From assembly GCA_011390635.1 (NCBI GenBank), contig JAABSA010000029.1, forward strand, positions 1 to 49,719: a stretch of DNA of 49,719 bases. Direction: 5' to 3'. Both the position numbers and the translations under genes were made by a program. The notes under the pieces were generated by a model, which was not told where the DNA came from, made no database searches, and was given only the letters and a program-made list of their open reading frames with translations. Positions 26,366 to 33,480 of the stretch are shown in pieces. Origin of the DNA: Desulfotignum sp. (GTDB lineage: Bacteria; Desulfobacterota; Desulfobacteria; Desulfobacterales; Desulfobacteraceae). Numbering within the stretch: the stretch's first letter is position 1; every line of letters starts with the position of its first letter.

Positions 26366-26606
26366 AATAATCCTCCCGTCTGGTAATTCCCAGTTTGCCG
26401 AACCATTTGGAAACAAAGATGATCACCACGCAGGAGACAAACCCGAACAGTGCCCAGAACCCCCACATGTTTTCCGCTGCGGTGTGGGCCTTTTCCTTGT
26501 CCAGCAGCAGTACGTCAAACCCCACCAGCAGGGCCAGAATGGCACAGCATACCTGGATCACGCGTTTGAGCCGGTGCCGCAGAAATTCGATCAGATCGAC
26601 AATCAT
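26355..26606 (-). CDS. Small two-helix membrane protein of the antiporter operon
   Basis: The 83-residue product has two hydrophobic helices (VIQVCCAILALLVGFDVLLL and WALFGFVSCVVIIFVSKWFG) joined by a charged loop. The ATG overlaps the stop of the preceding antiporter gene (ATGA), and the end overlaps the next start. I cannot assign it to a numbered Mrp or Mbh subunit. Tight coupling suggests an accessory subunit. Confidence 0.75.
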   Translation of the reverse strand: MIVDLIEFLRHRLKRVIQVCCAILALLVGFDVLLLDKEKAHTAAENMWGFWALFGFVSCVVIIFVSKWFGKLGITRREDYYDQ

Positions 26607-28087
26607 GATATCACCATCCTCACAAACTGCATCATCACCCCGGGAAAGATGCCTGCCAGCAGCGACAGCAGCGCTGCCGCCACAATCGGGGCCACCATGA
26701 TCAAAGGCGCTTCCCGGATGCCTGTATCCCCGGTTTCCCCATCCGGGGCCCGGCCGAAAAATGCCTGAAAGGTCACCGGTGCAAAATAGACGATATTGAG
26801 CATGGTGGAGGCCACCAGCACCAGAATGATGGCCATCTGACCGGCATCCAGGGCACCGGTGAGCAGATACCATTTGGTGATGAATCCCCCCACCGGCGGA
26901 GCCCCGATCATGGACAGCGAGGCCAGGGCAAAGGCCCCGAAGGTAAAGGGCATCACCCGGCCCAGTCCCCCCATCTCGGAGATGTTTTTCTTGCGGGTGG
27001 CCACATAGATGGCCCCGGCACAGAAAAACAGGGTGATTTTGGCAAAGGCGTGGTTGGCAATATGGATGATCCCGCCCTGGACCGCTGCCGGTGTGAGCAG
27101 TGCCACTCCCAGGATGATATAGGACAACTGGCTGATGGTGGAATAGGCCAGCCGGGCCTTGAGGTTGTCTCTGGTCATGGCGATGATGGAAGCGGTCACG
27201 ATGGTGAAGGACACAATATATGCCGTCACAATGCCGAGATTGAGGGCATCCATCAGATCGATGCCGAACACGTAGAGCATGACCCGGGTGGTGCAGAACA
27301 CCCCCACCTTGACCACGGCCACGGCATGCAGCAGGGCCGACACCGGGGTCGGGGCCACCATGGCACCGGGCAGCCAGGCATGCATGGGCATCACCCCGTT
27401 TTTGGCAAACCCGAACAGGCAGGCAAAAAACAGGCAGGTCACCAGGGTATCCCCGGTGCCGGCAGGGATGATTCCGGTATGAATATTGTCGGCAAAGGTC
27501 AGGTTTCCCCCCAGGGTAAACAAAATGATCATGGCCGGCAGGACAAGCCCCACGGATCCCCCCAGCAGAAAGGTCAGGTATTTGCGGGACCCGCCCCGGC
27601 CTTCTTTGTCCTGGTGGTGGGCCACCAGGGGATAAGTGGAAAGAGAGAGCATCTCATAAAACAGATACAGGGTCAGCAGGTTGCCGGAAAAGGCCACCCC
27701 GATGGCTGCACACAAAGACAGGGCAAAGCAGATGAAAAAACGGGTCTGGGCATGTTCTGACAGCCCCCGCATATACCCGATGGTATAGGCGGCCGCCACA
27801 ATCCACAAGAAAGAGGACACCAGGGCAAAAACAATGCCGAACGCATCCACCTTAAAACGGATGGCCAGTTCCGGCAGCACCTGGATCAAAGTCACCTCCA
27901 CCACATTGCCGGCCAGAATCCAGCCGGCCAGCAGCAGCACCATGCTGAACTTTACAGCAGCCGCCGCAAAGGTCCAGAACTCCCTCAGATTGGGATGCCG
28001 GCGGCTGAGGGCGATCAGGGGCACAACCCCCAGAGATGCGCACAGGGCAATCACCGGGGCGGTCTGATAAAAGGCGGCGGAAAACAT
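26603..28087 (-). CDS. MrpD/NuoN-like proton-conducting antiporter subunit
   Basis: The 494-residue membrane protein has about 14 helices. Conserved features include LTLYLFYEMLSLSTYPLVAH with the key Glu, KNGVMPMHAWLPGAMVAPTP with the conserved Lys, and HIANHAFAKITLFFCAGAIY. This is the second of three large antiporter-like subunits in the operon. It follows the first (28118) by 30 bases and overlaps the small membrane protein. Confidence 0.9.
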   Translation of the reverse strand: MFSAAFYQTAPVIALCASLGVVPLIALSRRHPNLREFWTFAAAAVKFSMVLLLAGWILAGNVVEVTLIQVLPELAIRFKVDAFGIVFALVSSFLWIVAAAYTIGYMRGLSEHAQTRFFICFALSLCAAIGVAFSGNLLTLYLFYEMLSLSTYPLVAHHQDKEGRGGSRKYLTFLLGGSVGLVLPAMIILFTLGGNLTFADNIHTGIIPAGTGDTLVTCLFFACLFGFAKNGVMPMHAWLPGAMVAPTPVSALLHAVAVVKVGVFCTTRVMLYVFGIDLMDALNLGIVTAYIVSFTIVTASIIAMTRDNLKARLAYSTISQLSYIILGVALLTPAAVQGGIIHIANHAFAKITLFFCAGAIYVATRKKNISEMGGLGRVMPFTFGAFALASLSMIGAPPVGGFITKWYLLTGALDAGQMAIILVLVASTMLNIVYFAPVTFQAFFGRAPDGETGDTGIREAPLIMVAPIVAAALLSLLAGIFPGVMMQFVRMVIS

Positions 28088-28117
28088 GACCAGGTTTGAG
28101 GTCTCCTTTCTAGATAT

Positions 28118-29638
28118 CTAAATACCGGAAGGTACGGACCAGCGGATCAGGTATTGGACCACTTCGTTGGTATAAATTCCCAGTCCGACCAGGGCCGCGC
28201 CGGTAAACACCAGGGGCAGCAGCATGGTCAGGGGTGCCTCGTCCATGCGGATTTTCAAGGCTGCGGTGCCGGGCTTTCCGTTGCTCTTTTCAATCATCAG
28301 ATCATCCAATCGGCCGAAAAAAGCCTTCTCCAGCAGCTTGAAAAACATCACCGCCGCTACCAGGCCGGCAATGATCAGGGCAGCCACAAACACCCATGCC
28401 CCGGCCTGGACTGCGCCCTGGAGCAGGTACCACTTGGAAAAAAATCCGCAGGTGGGCGGGATACCCAACACGGACGCAGCCCCCACCAGAAAAACGGCTG
28501 CGGTGACCGGCATCCGCTGGAATATTCCCTGCATGGCGGCGGCCCGGCTCTCGCCGGTCCGGTAGATGATGGCCCCCACCGCCATGAACAGACACAGGGT
28601 TATGATCCCGTCAGCCAGGATATGATAGACCGCGCCGGTGTACCCGGCGGTATTGGCCAGCCAGGCCCCGCCGGTCAGGTATCCGATCTCAGCCACGATG
28701 ATATAGGTCAGCATTTTGCGCAGGTCCCGCTGTGACAGGGCCGTTATCATCCCCAGCACCGCAGCCGCAGATGCCAGAAAGATCACCAGCCGGCTCCAGG
28801 CGATCTGCTGGAAAACATAGTCGGCGGAAAATACGGTATACATCATCCGCAGCATCACATACACACTGACCTTGGTCATGAGCGGGGCGATGAGGCAGGC
28901 CGTGGTGGTGCCGGCCCGGCTGTAGGCATTGGGCAGCCAGGCATGAAGGGGAAACAGGGCCATCTTGATCCAGATCCCGAGAATGATCAGGGTGAAGCCG
29001 ATCCGCACACTCACCGATTCCCTAAGTTCCGGCCGGCTGAGGATCTCGGCCAAATCGGCCATGTTCAGGGACCCGGTCATGATGTAGAGGTATCCCACGC
29101 CCAGCAGATAAAAGCAGGCCCCGATGGTGCCCATCACCAGGTACCGGAAGGTAGCGTAATAGGCCGGGCCACGCCCCCGGGCCAGCATGCCGTAGCTGGA
29201 AAGTGCGGAAATCTCCAGCAATACATACAGGTTGAACACATCCCCGGCAGCTGTCATTCCCAAAAGACCGGCCACCAGCAGGGCAAACAGGGCATAATAG
29301 TGATGCAGCCGGTCCGGGTTGTCCTGTCTTGCAGTGTGCAGGGAATAGATGGCAGTGAGCAGGGAGCAGGTCCCCACCAGCGCCAGAACCCCCGCGCTCA
29401 GATGGTCGATCACCAGTTCGATGCCCATGGGCGGCATCCAGTCCCCCATGCGGTAGTGAACGGCCCGACCCGTTTGCACCACCTGGACCAGCATGGCCAG
29501 GGAGGCGGTAAGGGACAGGGACAGGGACGCGATCAGCAGGCCATACGCGGCCCGGTGGCCCAGGGGTCCGATCAGGGTCAGGGCCAGGGATGCGAACACA
29601 GGTACCACAATCATGAGGACAGGCGCCTGATCCATCAT
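28118..29638 (-). CDS. mrpD: MrpD-type antiporter subunit (MbhH-like)
   Basis: The 506-residue membrane protein shows VFNLYVLLEISALSSYGMLA with the essential Glu, IWIKMALFPLHAWLPNAYSR with the conserved Lys, and YHILADGIITLCLFMAVGAI. Following directly after the MrpC gene (4-base overlap), it occupies the MbhH/MrpD position. Proton or sodium translocation is expected from the family. Confidence 0.92.
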   Translation of the reverse strand: MMDQAPVLMIVVPVFASLALTLIGPLGHRAAYGLLIASLSLSLTASLAMLVQVVQTGRAVHYRMGDWMPPMGIELVIDHLSAGVLALVGTCSLLTAIYSLHTARQDNPDRLHHYYALFALLVAGLLGMTAAGDVFNLYVLLEISALSSYGMLARGRGPAYYATFRYLVMGTIGACFYLLGVGYLYIMTGSLNMADLAEILSRPELRESVSVRIGFTLIILGIWIKMALFPLHAWLPNAYSRAGTTTACLIAPLMTKVSVYVMLRMMYTVFSADYVFQQIAWSRLVIFLASAAAVLGMITALSQRDLRKMLTYIIVAEIGYLTGGAWLANTAGYTGAVYHILADGIITLCLFMAVGAIIYRTGESRAAAMQGIFQRMPVTAAVFLVGAASVLGIPPTCGFFSKWYLLQGAVQAGAWVFVAALIIAGLVAAVMFFKLLEKAFFGRLDDLMIEKSNGKPGTAALKIRMDEAPLTMLLPLVFTGAALVGLGIYTNEVVQYLIRWSVPSGI

Positions 29639-30024
29639 TTTCTCAGGTCCTCCAGGATTTCATCCTCCTCGATGGTCCCATGGACCCGCTGAATCTTCTG
29701 CAACAGGGCCAGGGCTACCCCCAGCACGGCCACCCCCACCACAATGGCGGTAAGAATCAGTACATGGGGCAGCGGATTGGCATAAGCGGAAGCCTCCAGC
29801 AGGGGCTGCTTATCTGCAGAAAATTCGATGATCGGTACCGTTGCCCCCCGCTTCACCCCGATTGACACGATAAACAGGAGGATCGCGGTCTGGAAAATCA
29901 CCATTCCAATAATCTTTTTCATCAGGTTGTTTCTCACGATCATCCCGTACAACCCGATGAACAACAGCACCAGGGAGGCCCAGTAGTTGTATTTGGCGAT
30001 GATGAAATAAAACAGGTCATCCAT
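29635..30024 (-). CDS. mrpC: MrpC/NuoK-like antiporter subunit
   Basis: The 129-residue product has three membrane helices; the last is LPHVLILTAIVVGVAVLGVA, the typical MrpC/NuoK third helix. The loop between helices 2 and 3 is hydrophilic and the C-terminal tail is acidic (EEDEILEDL). ATG 30024 has GAGGGG about 11 bases upstream and lies 4 bases after the previous stop. Confidence 0.92.
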   Translation of the reverse strand: MDDLFYFIIAKYNYWASLVLLFIGLYGMIVRNNLMKKIIGMVIFQTAILLFIVSIGVKRGATVPIIEFSADKQPLLEASAYANPLPHVLILTAIVVGVAVLGVALALLQKIQRVHGTIEEDEILEDLRK

Positions 30025-30028
30025 GGCG

Positions 30029-31060
30029 CTACAACCCCTCTTCCAGGTCGCCGCCCGAGGCGAGATCATAATACAGCGACACCATCACCGCCATTACGGT
30101 GATGCCCACACCCACCTCCACGGCCAGGATACCATGGGATCGGGCCATGACTTCGGTCACCCCCAAAAATCGTGCCAGAGCCTCATAGCCCAGAAAATTC
30201 CACCCCAGGGCCAGGCACACGGCACCGATCCCGGCATACAGCAGGACTCCTCCGGCACAGCACCACAGCACTGCGTGTTCCCGAAACCGGTTCATGGAGA
30301 ACTTCAGGTTGTAGCACAGGGCCAGCAGAATGAAGCTGGCACCGAAAATCACCCCGCCCTGGAACCCGCCCCCGGGGCTGTAATGGCCATGGCACAAAAC
30401 ATACAGCGCAAAAATCTGCATTACCGGAATGATGGACTGGGCAGCCCCCCGCAGCACCGTGTCCCGGCCCTCCCGTTTGGGCCGCAGCCGCAGCACCTTG
30501 CGGTGCTTATGGGAGGTGTGGCGCAGCACCACCATGACAACCAGGGCTGCGGCAAACACCACCACTGATTCGAACATGGTGTCATAACTCCGGTAGTCCG
30601 CCAGCACCGCAGTCACCACATTAGGGGTGGCGGTTTCATGGTACCCCTGCCTGATAAACCCGGGTGACAGATGGGTGCTGGCCGGAGAGGCCGGGTCGGC
30701 CCAGTCCGGCAGGTCCCTGGTTGCCGCGAGCATCATTACGGCGCAGATCACCGCGATGACCAGGGTGATCTGCTTGATCCCCTGTTCTCCGGGCCGATCC
30801 GCCTTGATCCACCGGTTGATATACTGGGCCGTACCCAGGAAAATCACCGTACTGATGGCCGCCCCCACGGCCGCCTCGGTAAACGCCACATCCACCGCCA
30901 TCATATGGGTCCACATCAAGCAGATGAGGAAACTGTACACCCCGGTCACAATGGCGCTGCTGATCAACCCGTCAAGGGCCAGGGCCGCAACGGCACAAAT
31001 CACCATCATCAACAGAATCAGGATATCGAACTGCCACAGCAGACTGGTATCCCAGACCAT
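30029..31060 (-). CDS. Fused MbhD-MbhE-MbhF (DUF4040 + MrpB) antiporter subunit
   Basis: The 343-residue protein joins what are usually three subunits. Residues 10-85 are DUF4040/MbhD (AVDVAFTEAAVGAAISTVIF). Residues 90-195 resemble MbhE (LVIAVICAVMMLAATRDLPD, then YRSYDTMFESVVVFAAALVV). Residues 205-335 are MrpB/MbhF (YVLCHGHYSPGGGFQGGVIF). In bacterial Mrp the first two parts lie at the C terminus of MrpA; here they are fused to MrpB instead. It follows the MrpG gene by 9 bases. Confidence 0.88.
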   Translation of the reverse strand: MVWDTSLLWQFDILILLMMVICAVAALALDGLISSAIVTGVYSFLICLMWTHMMAVDVAFTEAAVGAAISTVIFLGTAQYINRWIKADRPGEQGIKQITLVIAVICAVMMLAATRDLPDWADPASPASTHLSPGFIRQGYHETATPNVVTAVLADYRSYDTMFESVVVFAAALVVMVVLRHTSHKHRKVLRLRPKREGRDTVLRGAAQSIIPVMQIFALYVLCHGHYSPGGGFQGGVIFGASFILLALCYNLKFSMNRFREHAVLWCCAGGVLLYAGIGAVCLALGWNFLGYEALARFLGVTEVMARSHGILAVEVGVGITVMAVMVSLYYDLASGGDLEEGL

Positions 31061-31069
31061 CGCACCCCC

Positions 31070-31462
31070 CTATCCTTTCAGGTCTTCCGGGTAAAACTTG
31101 TTTTCACCATTTTCATCCGTGCCCGCTTTACCGGTGCGGTCAGACGTCCTGGTCCAGTAGGGAACCCGGAACTCGTAACCGGCATCCACAATGGCATGGG
31201 TGGCCGTGGGACTGGCAATGAAAATATAAAACACGATCAACAGCAGCTTGATGGCGGTCAGCAGGGCATCACCACTGAAATCCCGCAGCAGGTATACAAT
31301 GACCCCGCCCAGAAACAGGGAAGTGGAAAGGGTGTCTCCCTTGCCGGCCGCATGGACCCGGGAGTAGAAATCTGGAAACCGGATGATTCCCACGGTGGTG
31401 GCTACAAAAAAAGACAGCCCGGTGAGCATCATGAGAATAACCAGAATATCAAATCCAATCAT
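31070..31462 (-). CDS. mrpG: MrpG antiporter subunit (MbhC-like)
   Basis: The 130-residue product has three helices and the MrpG signature VGIIRFPDFYSRVHAAGKGD near residues 24-43, then SPTATHAIVDAGY. A hydrophilic tail of about 35 residues after the third helix is longer than usual. The start overlaps the MrpF stop by 4 bases. Confidence 0.93.
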   Translation of the reverse strand: MIGFDILVILMMLTGLSFFVATTVGIIRFPDFYSRVHAAGKGDTLSTSLFLGGVIVYLLRDFSGDALLTAIKLLLIVFYIFIASPTATHAIVDAGYEFRVPYWTRTSDRTGKAGTDENGENKFYPEDLKG

Positions 31463-31839
31463 TTGTTTTCCTCCTTTTCCGAATCGGGTTCGGCCGCAGC
31501 GGCATCCGCCTCTTCCACCAGGGGACCGGCCGACGGCGCTGTCAGTGATTCTCTTGGTTCCGGCGGGGCCGGCTGCGCGATGCGCTGGTAAAAACGGGCC
31601 GCCGCTATGGTGGTGATGAAATTGAGCAGGGCATAGGCCAGGGTGATATCGATGAACATCTCCACCCGGCCGTCAATGATCCCGATGAGCACGATCAGGA
31701 CGGTTGTCTTGATACCGATGACGTTCATGCCAAGCATCCGGTCGATGACCGTGGGGCCTGCTACCACCCGGTAGAGGTTGCACAGCATCAGAAACAACAG
31801 CGCCACTACCATGGCGATAAAGAACAGTTCCAGGTTCAT
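31459..31839 (-). CDS. mrpF: MrpF antiporter subunit (MbhB-like)
   Basis: The 126-residue product has three helices and the conserved MrpF box CNLYRVVAGPTVIDRMLGMN, then DGRVEMFIDITLAYALLNFI. A Pro/Glu/Ala-rich cytoplasmic tail of about 35 residues (PAPPEPRESL) is an extension beyond normal MrpF. It overlaps the MrpE stop by 4 bases. Confidence 0.93.
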   Translation of the reverse strand: MNLELFFIAMVVALLFLMLCNLYRVVAGPTVIDRMLGMNVIGIKTTVLIVLIGIIDGRVEMFIDITLAYALLNFITTIAAARFYQRIAQPAPPEPRESLTAPSAGPLVEEADAAAAEPDSEKEENK

Positions 31840-32339
31840 CGGGTCCCGCCTTCAAACACCCAGGCGACCCAGCGCTCCATCTCTCCGGGCCCCGGACCGG
31901 CCAGGTCAGCCGAGGAACGCCGGGTGATTGCATGGACATAAAAGGTATCTTCTTCGATTCTGACACTCACGGTGCCGGGGGTCAGGGTAATGGAGTTGGC
32001 CAGGACAAACCGGGCGAAATCGGTTTTCAGAGAGGTTTTGAATTTGATAATATGGGGTTCCAGGTGTTTTCGAGGATGCAGCGACAGGGCCAGCCCGGCG
32101 ATATGAAAATTGGCCAGCACGATCTGTCCGAAAAGCCATACCAGATATCTGAGAAAGCAGGCGATTTCAACCAGGGTGGGGGCCAGTTTTTTCGTGTGGC
32201 CTTCAAAAAGCAGGTCATGTGATAGCCAGGCCACCAGGCCGCTGGAAAAAATTCCCATGCCCAGATGAAAACCATCGAATTTTCCGGACAATGCCGTCCA
32301 GAAGAGAAACATGACAAAAAAAGTGAAGATAGCCGGCAT
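31836..32339 (-). CDS. mrpE: MrpE antiporter subunit (MbhA-like)
   Basis: The 167-residue product has two N-terminal membrane helices and the MrpE core FARFVLANSITLTPGTVSVR near residue 108, followed by a soluble domain. It is the first gene of a nine-gene operon in the order E-F-G-[DEF fusion]-C-D-D-small-NuoL, which matches the archaeal MbhA-H order. GGAG lies about 10 bases before the ATG. Confidence 0.9.
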   Translation of the reverse strand: MPAIFTFFVMFLFWTALSGKFDGFHLGMGIFSSGLVAWLSHDLLFEGHTKKLAPTLVEIACFLRYLVWLFGQIVLANFHIAGLALSLHPRKHLEPHIIKFKTSLKTDFARFVLANSITLTPGTVSVRIEEDTFYVHAITRRSSADLAGPGPGEMERWVAWVFEGGTR

Positions 32340-32745
32340 ATCTCTATTTCTCCGGCATCGTCACAAGCTGGCAAGCATTTTCGGAAATTGAAAATATCAC
32401 ATAAGTATCCATATCTATTGGGTATTTCCTCCTCGACCAGCCAGTGCCGGCGGTTTCGGGTAAACGCCAGGCGCCCGCATCACGGTGTATAACTGCAGAA
32501 AAGAGGGTGAATAAGTGCATAACAGGGCGCTGATACTTATTTTCGTCCACTCATATCATGAAAAATGGTTTCCATCAAGCAAAACCATGGATGCAAAAAT
32601 GGTATCATGCCTTTGGAGAATGATTTTCTCCGCGATTTTTTTACGCTAACCACTTATTTTGTTTATTTTGGTTGACAAATGAAAAAGGCTATTTTAAGTC
32701 GTAAGTACAGATGTCAATCAAAACCAGACAGGAGGGACCCCCCCA
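32340..32745. other. Divergent control region between mrpE and paralog 2
   Basis: These 406 bases contain no recognisable gene. The right end holds the conserved promoter block of the 222-residue paralog. On the minus strand a GAGGAGG site precedes a 22-codon ORF (32410-32342, MDTYVIFSISENACQLVTMP...), which could be a leader peptide but has no further support. No clear promoter for the antiporter operon was found. Confidence 0.45.
32666..32696 (+). promoter_or_regulatory. Conserved promoter block of paralog 2
   Basis: TTTTGGTTGACAAATG, 7 variable bases, CTATTTTA: identical blocks and spacing to 23792-23822. The ribosome binding segments (AACCAGACAGGAGGG) are also identical. Confidence 0.6.
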
Positions 32746-33414
32746 ATGACCGTAAAATTGATGCACTACTGGACGATCAACCCTTCCAGAAATGACGACT
32801 ACGCTGAATTTATCACCGGTACCTTCATTCCCGGCATCAATGGCCTGGGGATGCAGACGGTGGCCGGCTGGTCCGTACTGGTGGGGTCATACAGTGAGGT
32901 GATCGTGGAAACGGTCGGCAGCGACCTGGATCAGCTGGAAACTGCCCTGAAGAGCAATGAATACCGCCGCCTGAAATCCGACCTGCTCAATTATATCAGG
33001 AACTATAAAACCAAGATCCTGGTCCCTCTTAAAAAAGAACAGGGATATTCCATGGATTTTACTGAAAATACGGTAAAATTCAACCAGGTGTGGGATATCA
33101 TCACCCGGAAACAAGAGGACTTCAAAAATTACAGACAATTTGTCACCTCGGAATTTTACCCGGTACTGGAAGATATCGGCGTCAAGATTGCCGAAGAATG
33201 GGAGGTGCTCATCGGAGAGGGCCCGAGAACCATCTGTGAAGGACGGGTCAAGGATGTGCAATCTTTGATCTCCGGCCTTCAGAGCGTCAAATTCCGCAAG
33301 GCCAAGGAACAACTGAAAACCCGTGTTGAAAATTACGAAAGCCGGATTTTGTCCTTTCATATTATACGTCACCAGTACGGCTCCTCTGACCAATACCAAA
33401 TCGTTGACGATTGA
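32746..33414 (+). CDS. Internally duplicated 222-residue protein, paralog 2
   Basis: The protein has the same length as paralog 1 and closely similar sequence along its whole length, for example LMHYWTINPSRNDDYAEFIT, VAGWSVLVGSYSEVIVETVG, SDLDQLETALKSNEYRRLKS and NYESRILSFH. It shows the same two-fold internal repeat (each half with a W[SE]VL[VI]G strand). No signal, membrane span or known family was recognised. It is transcribed away from mrpE, so the two paralogs bracket the antiporter operon. GGAGG lies upstream of the ATG. A regulatory or peripheral role with the antiporter is an inference from position only. Confidence 0.75.
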   Translation: MTVKLMHYWTINPSRNDDYAEFITGTFIPGINGLGMQTVAGWSVLVGSYSEVIVETVGSDLDQLETALKSNEYRRLKSDLLNYIRNYKTKILVPLKKEQGYSMDFTENTVKFNQVWDIITRKQEDFKNYRQFVTSEFYPVLEDIGVKIAEEWEVLIGEGPRTICEGRVKDVQSLISGLQSVKFRKAKEQLKTRVENYESRILSFHIIRHQYGSSDQYQIVDD

Positions 33415-33431
33415 TAACCACAAATTGGGTC

Positions 33432-33476
33432 AGGGGGTGCTGCGTATTTTGCAGCACCCCCTGCTTCAGCCTTTTT
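33432..33476. terminator. Strong bidirectional intrinsic terminator
   Basis: AGGGGGTGCTGC and GCAGCACCCCCT form a perfect 12-bp stem around the loop GTATTTT, followed on the plus strand by CTTTTTT (33471). It separates paralog 2 from the convergent selenocytochrome operon. Confidence 0.85.
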
Positions 33477-33480
33477 TGTA

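Noticed and set aside
24572-32339. A hydrogenase or Complex I operon
   Set aside because: No hydrogenase, NuoB, NuoC/D or ferredoxin-type subunit is present; all genes are Mrp/antiporter-type membrane subunits.
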